Positions 39,459 through 53,552 of a DNA stretch of 64,000 bases are shown piece after piece. The position numbers and the translations under genes were made by a program. The DNA lies in contig JAOWCC010000763.1 of assembly GCA_030867875.1 (NCBI GenBank), positions 124,001 to 188,000 of the forward strand, given 5' to 3'. The first letter of the stretch is position 1, and each line of letters starts with the position of its first letter. A model generated the notes under the pieces. The model worked only from the letters and a program-made list of their open reading frames with translations. It had not been told where the DNA came from and searched no databases. This DNA comes from Actinernus sp. WN-2022 (lineage: Eukaryota; Cnidaria; Anthozoa; Actiniaria; Actinernidae).

Positions 39459-40978
39459 CTTGTGTACCCTAAAATCTTCAAAGTGGCGCCATTTCTCGAG
39501 CTTTTGATGGATTTCGATGCACTATACGGCAATACAACGTTCTCTTAATGTAGATTGCGTTTAGTGGATGGAAGTTTCCTGTATTTTGAGTAACAATACC
39601 AGAAAATGGCCTTTTTCTAACCTAAGCATAACCTCTAGGTCTCAAATAAAGAAATTATGGGATGGATCTAAGTCAAGTCAATTATGGGATAGAAAGGCCA
39701 GAAAAGTCTTCAACTGTCATTTGCCCTTTCAAGAAAACGGCAAAAACACGAGTTACTGGCTTTTAAAGCTTAAAGGCACACAAGATCTAGCATGTTTTCA
39801 CAAAAGGGGGTGTTAGGTTCAAAGGCTCCTTTTGTGAAAACATGCTAGATCTTGTGTACCTTACAATCTTCAAAGTGGTGTCATTTCTCGAGCTTTTGAT
39901 GGATTTCGATGTACTACACGTCAAAACAACGGTCTCTTCCAGTACTTTAAGAATAGCGTGCCAGTTTTGCCGTATTTGGAGTAGAAAACCCGAAAATGTG
40001 GTTTTTGTAAGCTAACCTGAATCTCTCAAAGTTACTTGTGTACCTTACAATCTTCAAAGTGGCGTCATTTCTCGAGCTTTTGATGGATTTCGATGTACTA
40101 CACGTCAAAACAACGGTCTCTTCCAGTACTTTAAGACTAGCGTGCCAGTTTTGCCGTATTTGGAGTAGAAAACCCGAAAATGTGGTTTTTGTAAGCTAAC
40201 CTGAATCTCTCAAAGTTACTTGTGTACCCTAAAATCTTCAAAGTGGCGCCATTTCTCGAGCTTTTGATGGATTTCGATGCACTATACGGCAATACAACGT
40301 TCTCTTAATGTAGATTGCGTTTAGTGGATGGAAGTTTCCTGTATTTTGAGTAACAATACCAGAAAATGGCCTTTTTCTAACCTAAGCATAACCTCTAGGT
40401 CTCAAATAAAGAAATTATGGGATGGATCTAAGTCAAGTCAATTATGGGATAGAAAGGCCAGAAAAGTCTTCAACTGTCATTTGCCCTTTCAAGAAAACGG
40501 CAAAAACACGAGTTACTGGCTTTTAAAGCTTAAAGGCACACAAGATCTAGCATGTTTTCACAAAAGGGGGTGTTAGGTTCAAAGGCTCCTTTTGTGAAAA
40601 CATGCTAGATCTTGTGTACCTTACAATCTTCAAAGTGGTGTCATTTCTCGAGCTTTTGATGGATTTCGATGTACTACACGTCAAAACAACGGTCTCTTCC
40701 AGTACTTTAAGACTAGCGTGCCAGTTTTGCCGTATTTGGAGTAGAAAACCCGAAAATGTGGTTTTTGTAAGCTAACCTGAATCTCTCAAAGTTACTTGTG
40801 TACCTTACAATCTTCAAAGTGGCGTCATTTCTCGAGCTTTTGATGGATTTCGATGTACTACACGTCAAAACAACGGTCTCTTCCAGTACTTTAAGACTAG
40901 CGTGCCAGTTTTGCCGTATTTGGAGTAGAAAATCCGAAAATGTGGTTTTTGTAAGCTAACCTGAATCTCTCAAAGTTA
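39459..40978 (+). repeat. Two 760-bp units (a T)
   Basis: A at B1 position 103 at 39953. B2 T at 40933. One a unit fewer than the equivalent run at 27829. Confidence 0.93.
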
Positions 40979-41554
40979 CTTGTGTACCCTAAAATCTTCA
41001 AAGTGGCGCCATTTCTCGAGCTTTTGATGGATTTCGATGCACTATACGGCAATACAACGTTCTCTTAATGTAGATTGCGTTTAGTGGATGGAAGTTTCCT
41101 GTATTTTGAGTAACAATACCAGAAAATGGCCTTTTTCTAACCTAAGCATAACCTCTAGGTCTCAAATAAAGAAATTATGGGATGGATCTAAGTCAAGTCA
41201 ATTATGGGATAGAAAGGCCAGAAAAGTCTTCAACTGTCATTTGCCCTTTCAAGAAAACGGCAAAAACACGAGTTACTGGCTTTTAAAGCTTAAAGGCACA
41301 CAAGATCTAGCATGTTTTCACAAAAGGGGGTGTTAGGTTCAAAGGCTCCTTTTGTGAAAACATGCTAGATCTTGTGTACCTTACAATCTTCAAAGTGGTG
41401 TCATTTCTCGAGCTTTTGATGGATTTCGATGTACTACACGTCAAAACAACGGTCTCTTCCAGTACTTTAAGAGTAGCGTGCCAGTTTTGCCGTATTTGGA
41501 GTATAAAACCCGAAAATGTGGTTTTTGTAAGCTAACCTGAATCTCTCAAAGTTA
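40979..41554 (+). repeat. 576-bp unit, type s
   Basis: Diagnostic G at 41473 and T at 41504 in its single B monomer. Confidence 0.95.
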
Positions 41555-42252
41555 CTTGTGTACCCTAAAATCTTCAAAGTGGCGCCATTTCTCGAGCTTT
41601 TGATGGATTTCGATGCACTATACGGCAATACAACGTTCTCTTAATGTAGATTGCGTTTAGTGGATGGAAGTTTCCTGTATTTTGAGTAACAATACCAGAA
41701 AATGGCCTTTTTCTAACCTAAGCATAACCTCTAGGTCTCAAATAAAGAAATTATGGGATGGATCTAAGTCAAGTCAATTATGGGATAGAAAGGCCAGAAA
41801 AGTCTTCAACTGTCATTTGCCCTTTCAAGAAAACGGCAAAAACACGAGTTACTGGCTTTTAAAGCTTAAAGGCACACAAGAATTCTTGTGTACCTTACAA
41901 TCTTCAAAGTGGTGTGATTTCTCGAGCTTTTGATGGATTTCGATGTACTACACGTCAAAACAACGGGCTCTTCCAGTACTTTAAGACTAGCGTGCCAGTT
42001 TTGCCGTATTTGGAGTAGAAAACCCGAAAATGTGGTTTTTGTAAGCTAACCTGAATCTCTCAAAGTTACTTGTGTACCTTACAATCTTCAAAGTGGCGTC
42101 ATTTCTCGAGCTTTTGATGGATTTCGATGTACTACACGTCAAAACAACGGTCTCTTCCAGTACTTTAAGACTAGCGTGCCAGTTTTGCCGTATTTGGAGT
42201 AGAAAATCCCAAAATGTGGTTTTTGTAAGCTAACCTGAATCTCTCAAAGTTA
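41555..42252 (+). repeat. 698-bp unit, type h, with two private changes
   Basis: 18-bp palindrome at 41874-41891, B1 G variant at 41967 and B2 T at 42207. Two changes are not seen elsewhere: C to G at 41916 (GTGGTGTGATTT) and G to C at 42210 (AAAATCCC). Both must postdate the block duplication. Confidence 0.95.
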
Positions 42253-42828
42253 CTTGTGTACCCTAAAATCTTCAAAGTGGCGCCATTTCTCGAGCTTTTG
42301 ATGGATTTCGATGCACTATACGGCAATACAACGTTCTCTTAATGTAGATTGCGTTTAGTGGATGGAAGTTTCCTGTATTTTGAGTAACAATACCAGAAAA
42401 TGGCCTTTTTCTAACCTAAGCATAACCTCTAGGTCTCAAATAAAGAAATTATGGGATGGATCTAAGTCAAGTCAATTATGGGATAGAAAGGCCAGAAAAG
42501 TCTTCAACTGTCATTTGCCCTTTCAAGAAAACGGCAAAAACACGAGTTACTGGCTTTTAAAGCTTAAAGGCACACAAGATCTAGCATGTTTTCACAAAAG
42601 GGGGTGTTAGGTTCAAAGGCTCCTTTTGTGAAAACATGCTAGATCTTGTGTACCTTACAATCTTCAAAGTGGTGTCATTTCTCGAGCTTTTGATGGATTT
42701 CGATGTACTACACGTCAAAACAACGGTCTCTTCCAGTACTTTAAGACTAGCGTGCCAGTTTTGCCGTATTTGGAGTAGAAAACCCGAAAATGTGGTTTTT
42801 GTAAGCTAACCTGAATCTCTCAAAGTTA
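42253..42828 (+). repeat. 576-bp unit (A-B)
   Basis: Closes the second s-h-S triplet, as at 31383. Confidence 0.95.
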
Positions 42829-45800
42829 CTTGTGTACCCTAAAATCTTCAAAGTGGCGCCATTTCTCGAGCTTTTGATGGATTTCGATGCACTATACGGC
42901 AATACAACGTTCTCTTAATGTAGATTGCGTTTAGTGGATGGAAGTTTCCTGTATTTTGAGTAACAATACCAGAAAATGGCCTTTTTCTAACCTAAGCATA
43001 ACCTCTAGGTCTCAAATAAAGAAATTATGGGATGGATCTAAGTCAAGTCAATTATGGGATAGAAAGGCCAGAAAAGTCTTCAACTGTCATTTGCCCTTTC
43101 AAGAAAACGGCAAAAACACGAGTTACTGGCTTTTAAAGCTTAAAGGCACACAAGATCTAGCATGTTTTCACAAAAGGGGGTGTTAGGTTCAAAGGCTCCT
43201 TTTGTGAAAACATGCTAGATCTTGTGTACCTTACAATCTTCAAAGTGGTGTCATTTCTCGAGCTTTTGATGGATTTCGATGTACTACACGTCAAAACAAC
43301 GGTCTCTTCCAGTACTTTAAGAATAGCGTGCCAGTTTTGCCGTATTTGGAGTAGAAAACCCGAAAATGTGGTTTTTGTAAGCTAACCTGAATCTCTCAAA
43401 GTTACTTGTGTACCTTACAATCTTCAAAGTGGCGTCATTTCTCGAGCTTTTGATGGATTTCGATGTACTACACGTCAAAACAACGGTCTCTTCCAGTACT
43501 TTAAGACTAGCGTGCCAGTTTTGCCGTATTTGGAGTAGAAAACCCGAAAATGTGGTTTTTGTAAGCTAACCTGAATCTCTCAAAGTTACTTGTGTACCCT
43601 AAAATCTTCAAAGTGGCGCCATTTCTCGAGCTTTTGATGGATTTCGATGCACTATACGGCAATACAACGTTCTCTTAATGTAGATTGCGTTTAGTGGATG
43701 GAAGTTTCCTGTATTTTGAGTAACAATACCAGAAAATGGCCTTTTTCTAACCTAAGCATAACCTCTAGGTCTCAAATAAAGAAATTATGGGATGGATCTA
43801 AGTCAAGTCAATTATGGGATAGAAAGGCCAGAAAAGTCTTCAACTGTCATTTGCCCTTTCAAGAAAACGGCAAAAACACGAGTTACTGGCTTTTAAAGCT
43901 TAAAGGCACACAAGATCTAGCATGTTTTCACAAAAGGGGGTGTTAGGTTCAAAGGCTCCTTTTGTGAAAACATGCTAGATCTTGTGTACCTTACAATCTT
44001 CAAAGTGGTGTCATTTCTCGAGCTTTTGATGGATTTCGATGTACTACACGTCAAAACAACGGTCTCTTCCAGTACTTTAAGAATAGCGTGCCAGTTTTGC
44101 CGTATTTGGAGTAGAAAACCCGAAAATGTGGTTTTTGTAAGCTAACCTGAATCTCTCAAAGTTACTTGTGTACCTTACAATCTTCAAAGTGGCGTCATTT
44201 CTCGAGCTTTTGATGGATTTCGATGTACTACACGTCAAAACAACGGTCTCTTCCAGTACTTTAAGACTAGCGTGCCAGTTTTGCCGTATTTGGAGTAGAA
44301 AACCCGAAAATGTGGTTTTTGTAAGCTAACCTGAATCTCTCAAAGTTACTTGTGTACCCTAAAATCTTCAAAGTGGCGCCATTTCTCGAGCTTTTGATGG
44401 ATTTCGATGCACTATACGGCAATACAACGTTCTCTTAATGTAGATTGCGTTTAGTGGATGGAAGTTTCCTGTATTTTGAGTACCAATACCAGAAAATGGC
44501 CTTTTTCTAACCTAAGCATAACCTCTAGGTCTCAAATAAAGAAATTATGGGATGGATCTAAGTCAAGTCAATTATGGGATAGAAAGGCCAGAAAAGTCTT
44601 CAACTGTCATTTGCCCTTTCAAGAAAACGGCAAAAACACGAGTTACTGGCTTTTAAAGCTTAAAGGCACACAAGATCTAGCATGTTTTCACAAAAGGGGG
44701 TGTTAGGTTCAAAGGCTCCTTTTGTGAAAACATGCTAGATCTTGTGTACCTTACAATCTTCAAAGTGGTGTCATTTCTCGAGCTTTTGATGGATTTCGAT
44801 GTACTACACGTCAAAACAACGGTCTCTTCCAGTACTTTAAGACTAGCGTGCCAGTTTTGCCGTATTTGGAGTAGAAAACCCGAAAATGTGGTTTTTGTAA
44901 GCTAACCTGAATCTCTCAAAGTTACTTGTGTACCTTACAATCTTCAAAGTGGCGTCATTTCTCGAGCTTTTGATGGATTTCGATGTACTACACGTCAAAA
45001 CAACGGTCTCTTCCAGTACTTTAAGACTAGCGTGCCAGTTTTGCCGTATTTGGAGTAGAAAACCCGAAAATGTGGTTTTTGTAAGCTAACCTGAATCTCT
45101 CAAAGTTACTTGTGTACCCTAAAATCTTCAAAGTGGCGCCATTTCTCGAGCTTTTGATGGATTTCGATGCACTATACGGCAATACAACGTTCTCTTAATG
45201 TAGATTGCGTTTAGTGGATGGAAGTTTCCTGTATTTTGAGTAACAATACCAGAAAATGGCCTTTTTCTAACCTAAGCATAACCTCTAGGTCTCAAATAAA
45301 GAAATTATGGGATGGATCTAAGTCAAGTCAATTATGGGATAGAAAGGCCAGAAAAGTCTTCAACTGTCATTTGCCCTTTCAAGAAAACGGCAAAAACACG
45401 AGTTACTGGCTTTTAAAGCTTAAAGGCACACAAGATCTAGCATGTTTTCACAAAAGGGGGTGTTAGGTTCAAAGGCTCCTTTTGTGAAAACATGCTAGAT
45501 CTTGTGTACCTTACAATCTTCAAAGTGGTGTCATTTCTCGAGCTTTTGATGGATTTCGATGTACTACACGTCAAAACAACGGTCTCTTCCAGTACTTTAA
45601 GACTAGCGTGCCAGTTTTGCCGTATTTGGAGTAGAAAACCCGAAAATGTGGTTTTTGTAAGCTAACCTGAATCTCTCAAAGTTACTTGTGTACCTTACAA
45701 TCTTCAAAGTGGCGTCATTTCTCGAGCTTTTGATGGATTTCGATGTACTACACGTCAAAACAACGGTCTCTTCCAGTACTTTAAGACTAGCGTGCCAGTT

Positions 45801-48800
45801 TTGCCGTATTTGGAGTAGAAAACCCGAAAATGTGGTTTTTGTAAGCTAACCTGAATCTCTCAAAGTTACTTGTGTACCCTAAAATCTTCAAAGTGGCGCC
45901 ATTTCTCGAGCTTTTGATGGATTTCGATGCACTATACGGCAATACAACGTTCTCTTAATGTAGATTGCGTTTAGTGGATGGAAGTTTCCTGTATTTTGAG
46001 TAACAATACCAGAAAATGGCCTTTTTCTAACCTAAGCATAACCTCTAGGTCTCAAATAAAGAAATTATGGGATGGATCTAAGTCAAGTCAATTATGGGAT
46101 AGAAAGGCCAGAAAAGTCTTCAACTGTCATTTGCCCTTTCAAGAAAACGGCAAAAACACGAGTTACTGGCTTTTAAAGCTTAAAGGCACACAAGATCTAG
46201 CATGTTTTCACAAAAGGGGGTGTTAGGTTCAAAGGCTCCTTTTGTGAAAACATGCTAGATCTTGTGTACCTTACAATCTTCAAAGTGGTGTCATTTCTCG
46301 AGCTTTTGATGGATTTCGATGTACTACACGTCAAAACAACGGTCTCTTCCAGTACTTTAAGAATAGCGTGCCAGTTTTGCCGTATTTGGAGTAGAAAACC
46401 CGAAAATGTGGTTTTTGTAAGCTAACCTGAATCTCTCAAAGTTACTTGTGTACCTTACAATCTTCAAAGTGGCGTCATTTCTCGAGCTTTTGATGGATTT
46501 CGATGTACTACACGTCAAAACAACGGTCTCTTCCAGTACTTTAAGACTAGCGTGCCAGTTTTGCCGTATTTGGAGTAGAAAACCCGAAAATGTGGTTTTT
46601 GTAAGCTAACCTGAATCTCTCAAAGTTACTTGTGTACCCTAAAATCTTCAAAGTGGCGCCATTTCTCGAGCTTTTGATGGATTTCGATGCACTATACGGC
46701 AATACAACGTTCTCTTAATGTAGATTGCGTTTAGTGGATGGAAGTTTCCTGTATTTTGAGTAACAATACCAGAAAATGGCCTTTTTCTAACCTAAGCATA
46801 ACCTCTAGGTCTCAAATAAAGAAATTATGGGATGGATCTAAGTCAAGTCAATTATGGGATAGAAAGGCCAGAAAAGTCTTCAACTGTCATTTGCCCTTTC
46901 AAGAAAACGGCAAAAACACGAGTTACTGGCTTTTAAAGCTTAAAGGCACACAAGATCTAGCATGTTTTCACAAAAGGGGGTGTTAGGTTCAAAGGCTCCT
47001 TTTGTGAAAACATGCTAGATCTTGTGTACCTTACAATCTTCAAAGTGGTGTCATTTCTCGAGCTTTTGATGGATTTCGATGTACTACACGTCAAAACAAC
47101 GGTCTCTTCCAGTACTTTAAGAATAGCGTGCCAGTTTTGCCGTATTTGGAGTAGAAAACCCGAAAATGTGGTTTTTGTAAGCTAACCTGAATCTCTCAAA
47201 GTTACTTGTGTACCTTACAATCTTCAAAGTGGCGTCATTTCTCGAGCTTTTGATGGATTTCGATGTACTACACGTCAAAACAACGGTCTCTTCCAGTACT
47301 TTAAGACTAGCGTGCCAGTTTTGCCGTATTTGGAGTAGAAAACCCGAAAATGTGGTTTTTGTAAGCTAACCTGAATCTCTCAAAGTTACTTGTGTACCCT
47401 AAAATCTTCAAAGTGGCGCCATTTCTCGAGCTTTTGATGGATTTCGATGCACTATACGGCAATACAACGTTCTCTTAATGTAGATTGCGTTTAGTGGATG
47501 GAAGTTTCCTGTATTTTGAGTACCAATACCAGAAAATGGCCTTTTTCTAACCTAAGCATAACCTCTAGGTCTCAAATAAAGAAATTATGGGATGGATCTA
47601 AGTCAAGTCAATTATGGGATAGAAAGGCCAGAAAAGTCTTCAACTGTCATTTGCCCTTTCAAGAAAACGGCAAAAACACGAGTTACTGGCTTTTAAAGCT
47701 TAAAGGCACACAAGATCTAGCATGTTTTCACAAAAGGGGGTGTTAGGTTCAAAGGCTCCTTTTGTGAAAACATGCTAGATCTTGTGTACCTTACAATCTT
47801 CAAAGTGGTGTCATTTCTCGAGCTTTTGATGGATTTCGATGTACTACACGTCAAAACAACGGTCTCTTCCAGTACTTTAAGACTAGCGTGCCAGTTTTGC
47901 CGTATTTGGAGTAGAAAACCCGAAAATGTGGTTTTTGTAAGCTAACCTGAATCTCTCAAAGTTACTTGTGTACCTTACAATCTTCAAAGTGGCGTCATTT
48001 CTCGAGCTTTTGATGGATTTCGATGTACTACACGTCAAAACAACGGTCTCTTCCAGTACTTTAAGACTAGCGTGCCAGTTTTGCCGTATTTGGAGTAGAA
48101 AACCCGAAAATGTGGTTTTTGTAAGCTAACCTGAATCTCTCAAAGTTACTTGTGTACCCTAAAATCTTCAAAGTGGCGCCATTTCTCGAGCTTTTGATGG
48201 ATTTCGATGCACTATACGGCAATACAACGTTCTCTTAATGTAGATTGCGTTTAGTGGATGGAAGTTTCCTGTATTTTGAGTAACAATACCAGAAAATGGC
48301 CTTTTTCTAACCTAAGCATAACCTCTAGGTCTCAAATAAAGAAATTATGGGATGGATCTAAGTCAAGTCAATTATGGGATAGAAAGGCCAGAAAAGTCTT
48401 CAACTGTCATTTGCCCTTTCAAGAAAACGGCAAAAACACGAGTTACTGGCTTTTAAAGCTTAAAGGCACACAAGATCTAGCATGTTTTCACAAAAGGGGG
48501 TGTTAGGTTCAAAGGCTCCTTTTGTGAAAACATGCTAGATCTTGTGTACCTTACAATCTTCAAAGTGGTGTCATTTCTCGAGCTTTTGATGGATTTCGAT
48601 GTACTACACGTCAAAACAACGGTCTCTTCCAGTACTTTAAGACTAGCGTGCCAGTTTTGCCGTATTTGGAGTAGAAAACCCGAAAATGTGGTTTTTGTAA
48701 GCTAACCTGAATCTCTCAAAGTTACTTGTGTACCTTACAATCTTCAAAGTGGCGTCATTTCTCGAGCTTTTGATGGATTTCGATGTACTACACGTCAAAA

Positions 48801-49668
48801 CAACGGTCTCTTCCAGTACTTTAAGACTAGCGTGCCAGTTTTGCCGTATTTGGAGTAGAAAACCCGAAAATGTGGTTTTTGTAAGCTAACCTGAATCTCT
48901 CAAAGTTACTTGTGTACCCTAAAATCTTCAAAGTGGCGCCATTTCTCGAGCTTTTGATGGATTTCGATGCACTATACGGCAATACAACGTTCTCTTAATG
49001 TAGATTGCGTTTAGTGGATGGAAGTTTCCTGTATTTTGAGTAACAATACCAGAAAATGGCCTTTTTCTAACCTAAGCATAACCTCTAGGTCTCAAATAAA
49101 GAAATTATGGGATGGATCTAAGTCAAGTCAATTATGGGATAGAAAGGCCAGAAAAGTCTTCAACTGTCATTTGCCCTTTCAAGAAAACGGCAAAAACACG
49201 AGTTACTGGCTTTTAAAGCTTAAAGGCACACAAGATCTAGCATGTTTTCACAAAAGGGGGTGTTAGGTTCAAAGGCTCCTTTTGTGAAAACATGCTAGAT
49301 CTTGTGTACCTTACAATCTTCAAAGTGGTGTCATTTCTCGAGCTTTTGATGGATTTCGATGTACTACACGTCAAAACAACGGTCTCTTCCAGTACTTTAA
49401 GACTAGCGTGCCAGTTTTGCCGTATTTGGAGTAGAAAACCCGAAAATGTGGTTTTTGTAAGCTAACCTGAATCTCTCAAAGTTACTTGTGTACCTTACAA
49501 TCTTCAAAGTGGCGTCATTTCTCGAGCTTTTGATGGATTTCGATGTACTACACGTCAAAACAACGGTCTCTTCCAGTACTTTAAGACTAGCGTGCCAGTT
49601 TTGCCGTATTTGGAGTAGAAAACCCGAAAATGTGGTTTTTGTAAGCTAACCTGAATCTCTCAAAGTTA
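42829..49668 (+). repeat. Run of nine 760-bp units (a a N C a a N C C)
   Basis: Starts run from 42829 in 760-bp steps. Two N units (44349, 47389; marker C at 44483 and 47523) lie 3040 bp apart. The order a-a-N-C occurs twice in tandem, an extra 3040-bp amplification absent from the equivalent positions at 20329 and 31959. Confidence 0.93.
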
Positions 49669-50244
49669 CTTGTGTACCCTAAAATCTTCAAAGTGGCGCC
49701 ATTTCTCGAGCTTTTGATGGATTTCGATGCACTATACGGCAATACAACGTTCTCTTAATGTAGATTGCGTTTAGTGGATGGAAGTTTCCTGTATTTTGAG
49801 TAACAATACCAGAAAATGGCCTTTTTCTAACCTAAGCATAACCTCTAGGTCTCAAATAAAGAAATTATGGGATGGATCTAAGTCAAGTCAATTATGGGAT
49901 AGAAAGGCCAGAAAAGTCTTCAACTGTCATTTGCCCTTTCAAGAAAACGGCAAAAACACGAGTTACTGGCTTTTAAAGCTTAAAGGCACACAAGATCTAG
50001 CATGTTTTCACAAAAGGGGGTGTTAGGTTCAAAGGCTCCTTTTGTGAAAACATGCTAGATCTTGTGTACCTTACAATCTTCAAAGTGGTGTCATTTCTCG
50101 AGCTTTTGATGGATTTCGATGTACTACACGTCAAAACAACGGTCTCTTCCAGTACTTTAAGACTAGCGTGCCAGTTTTGCCGTATTTGGAGTAGAAAACC
50201 CGAAAATGTGGTTTTTGTAAGCTAACCTGAATCTCTCAAAGTTA
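49669..50244 (+). repeat. 576-bp unit (A-B)
   Basis: Opens the fourth S-Q-H triplet, 13910 bp after the third. Confidence 0.95.
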
Positions 50245-50758
50245 CTTGTGTACCCTAAAATCTTCAAAGTGGCGCCATTTCTCGAGCTTTTGATGGATTT
50301 CGATGCACTATACGGCAATACAACGTTCTCTTAATGTAGATTGCGTTTAGTGGATGGAAGTTTCCTGTATTTTGAGTAACAATACCAGAAAATGGCCTTT
50401 TTCTAACCTAAGCATAACCTCTAGGTCTCAAATAAAGAAATTATGGGATGGATCTAAGTCAAGTCAATTATGGGATAGAAAGGCCAGAAAAGTCTTCAAC
50501 TGTCATTTGCCCTTTCAAGAAAACGGCAAAAACACGAGTTACTGGCTTTTAAAGCTTAAAGGCACACAAGAATTCTTGTGTACCTTACAATCTTCAAAGT
50601 GGTGTCATTTCTCGAGCTTTTGATGGATTTCGATGTACTACACGTCAAAACAACGGTCTCTTCCAGTACTTTAAGACTAGCGTGCCAGTTTTGCCGTATT
50701 TGGAGTAGAAAACCCGAAAATGTGGTTTTTGTAAGCTAACCTGAATCTCTCAAAGTTA
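50245..50758 (+). repeat. 514-bp unit (short A, one B)
   Basis: 18-bp palindrome at 50564-50581. B keeps T at position 83, as in all four 514-bp units. Confidence 0.95.
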
Positions 50759-51456
50759 CTTGTGTACCCTAAAATCTTCAAAGTGGCGCCATTTCTCGAG
50801 CTTTTGATGGATTTCGATGCACTATACGGCAATACAACGTTCTCTTAATGTAGATTGCGTTTAGTGGATGGAAGTTTCCTGTATTTTGAGTAACAATACC
50901 AGAAAATGGCCTTTTTCTAACCTAAGCATAACCTCTAGGTCTCAAATAAAGAAATTATGGGATGGATCTAAGTCAAGTCAATTATGGGATAGAAAGGCCA
51001 GAAAAGTCTTCAACTGTCATTTGCCCTTTCAAGAAAACGGCAAAAACACGAGTTACTGGCTTTTAAAGCTTAAAGGCACACAAGAATTCTTGTGTACCTT
51101 ACAATCTTCAAAGTGGTGTCATTTCTCGAGCTTTTGATGGATTTCGATGTACTACACGTCAAAACAACGGGCTCTTCCAGTACTTTAAGACTAGCGTGCC
51201 AGTTTTGCCGTATTTGGAGTAGAAAACCCGAAAATGTGGTTTTTGTAAGCTAACCTGAATCTCTCAAAGTTACTTGTGTACCTTACAATCTTCAAAGTGG
51301 CGTCATTTCTCGAGCTTTTGATGGATTTCGATGTACTACACGTCAAAACAACGGTCTCTTCCAGTACTTTAAGACTAGCGTGCCAGTTTTGCCGTATTTG
51401 GAGTAGAAAACCCGAAAATGTGGTTTTTGTAAGCTAACCTGAATCTCTCAAAGTTA
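50759..51456 (+). repeat. 698-bp unit (A without hairpin core)
   Basis: 18-bp palindrome at 51078-51095. B1 G variant at 51171. Confidence 0.95.
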
Positions 51457-52976
51457 CTTGTGTACCCTAAAATCTTCAAAGTGGCGCCATTTCTCGAGCT
51501 TTTGATGGATTTCGATGCACTATACGGCAATACAACGTTCTCTTAATGTAGATTGCGTTTAGTGGATGGAAGTTTCCTGTATTTTGAGTAACAATACCAG
51601 AAAATGGCCTTTTTCTAACCTAAGCATAACCTCTAGGTCTCAAATAAAGAAATTATGGGATGGATCTAAGTCAAGTCAATTATGGGATAGAAAGGCCAGA
51701 AAAGTCTTCAACTGTCATTTGCCCTTTCAAGAAAACGGCAAAAACACGAGTTACTGGCTTTTAAAGCTTAAAGGCACACAAGATCTAGCATGTTTTCACA
51801 AAAGGGGGTGTTAGGTTCAAAGGCTCCTTTTGTGAAAACATGCTAGATCTTGTGTACCTTACAATCTTCAAAGTGGTGTCATTTCTCGAGCTTTTGATGG
51901 ATTTCGATGTACTACACGTCAAAACAACGGTCTCTTCCAGTACTTTAAGACTAGCGTGCCAGTTTTGCCGTATTTGGAGTAGAAAACCCGAAAATGTGGT
52001 TTTTGTAAGCTAACCTGAATCTCTCAAAGTTACTTGTGTACCTTACAATCTTCAAAGTGGCGTCATTTCTCGAGCTTTTGATGGATTTCGATGTACTACA
52101 CGTCAAAACAACGGTCTCTTCCAGTACTTTAAGACTAGCGTGCCAGTTTTGCCGTATTTGGAGTAGAAAACCCGAAAATGTGGTTTTTGTAAGCTAACCT
52201 GAATCTCTCAAAGTTACTTGTGTACCCTAAAATCTTCAAAGTGGCGCCATTTCTCGAGCTTTTGATGGATTTCGATGCACTATACGGCAATACAACGTTC
52301 TCTTAATGTAGATTGCGTTTAGTGGATGGAAGTTTCCTGTATTTTGAGTAACAATACCAGAAAATGGCCTTTTTCTAACCTAAGCATAACCTCTAGGTCT
52401 CAAATAAAGAAATTATGGGATGGATCTAAGTCAAGTCAATTATGGGATAGAAAGGCCAGAAAAGTCTTCAACTGTCATTTGCCCTTTCAAGAAAACGGCA
52501 AAAACACGAGTTACTGGCTTTTAAAGCTTAAAGGCACACAAGATCTAGCATGTTTTCACAAAAGGGGGTGTTAGGTTCAAAGGCTCCTTTTGTGAAAACA
52601 TGCTAGATCTTGTGTACCTTACAATCTTCAAAGTGGTGTCATTTCTCGAGCTTTTGATGGATTTCGATGTACTACACGTCAAAACAACGGTCTCTTCCAG
52701 TACTTTAAGAATAGCGTGCCAGTTTTGCCGTATTTGGAGTAGAAAACCCGAAAATGTGGTTTTTGTAAGCTAACCTGAATCTCTCAAAGTTACTTGTGTA
52801 CCTTACAATCTTCAAAGTGGCGTCATTTCTCGAGCTTTTGATGGATTTCGATGTACTACACGTCAAAACAACGGTCTCTTCCAGTACTTTAAGACTAGCG
52901 TGCCAGTTTTGCCGTATTTGGAGTAGAAAACCCGAAAATGTGGTTTTTGTAAGCTAACCTGAATCTCTCAAAGTTA
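51457..52976 (+). repeat. Two 760-bp units (C a)
   Basis: A at B1 position 103 at 52711. Equivalent to 25917 and 37547, but here the A-only unit does not follow directly. Confidence 0.93.
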
Positions 52977-53552
52977 CTTGTGTACCCTAAAATCTTCAAA
53001 GTGGCGCCATTTCTCGAGCTTTTGATGGATTTCGATGCACTATACGGCAATACAACGTTCTCTTAATGTAGATTGCGTTTAGTGGATGGAAGTTTCCTGT
53101 ATTTTGAGTAACAATACCAGAAAATGGCCTTTTTCTAACCTAAGCATAACCTCTAGGTCTCAAATAAAGAAATTATGGGATGGATCTAAGTCAAGTCAAT
53201 TATGGGATAGAAAGGCCAGAAAAGTCTTCAACTGTCATTTGCCCTTTCAAGAAAACGGCAAAAACACGAGTTACTGGCTTTTAAAGCTTAAAGGCACACA
53301 AGATCTAGCATGTTTTCACAAAAGGGGGTGTTAGGTTCAAAGGCTCCTTTTGTGAAAACATGCTAGATCTTGTGTACCTTACAATCTTCAAAGTGGTGTC
53401 ATTTCTCGAGCTTTTGATGGATTTCGATGTACTACACGTCAAAACAACGGTCTCTTCCAGTACTTTAAGACTAGCGTGCCAGTTTTGCCGTATTTGAAGT
53501 AGAAAACCCGAAAATGTGGTTTTTGTAAGCTAACCTGAATCTCTCAAAGTTA
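52977..53552 (+). repeat. 576-bp unit with private change
   Basis: Single-B unit with a private G to A at 53497 (TATTTGAAGT). It is followed by a full-length 760 unit rather than a short-A unit. Confidence 0.95.

Larger units (their letters stand above)
33479..44348 (+). repeat. Right super-block, full copy 2 (10,870 bp)
   Basis: Sixteen units: N C C S Q H C a D a T s h S a a. Same order as copy 1 with one a unit fewer (760 bp). Private changes at 41916 and 42210 postdate the duplication. Confidence 0.85.
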
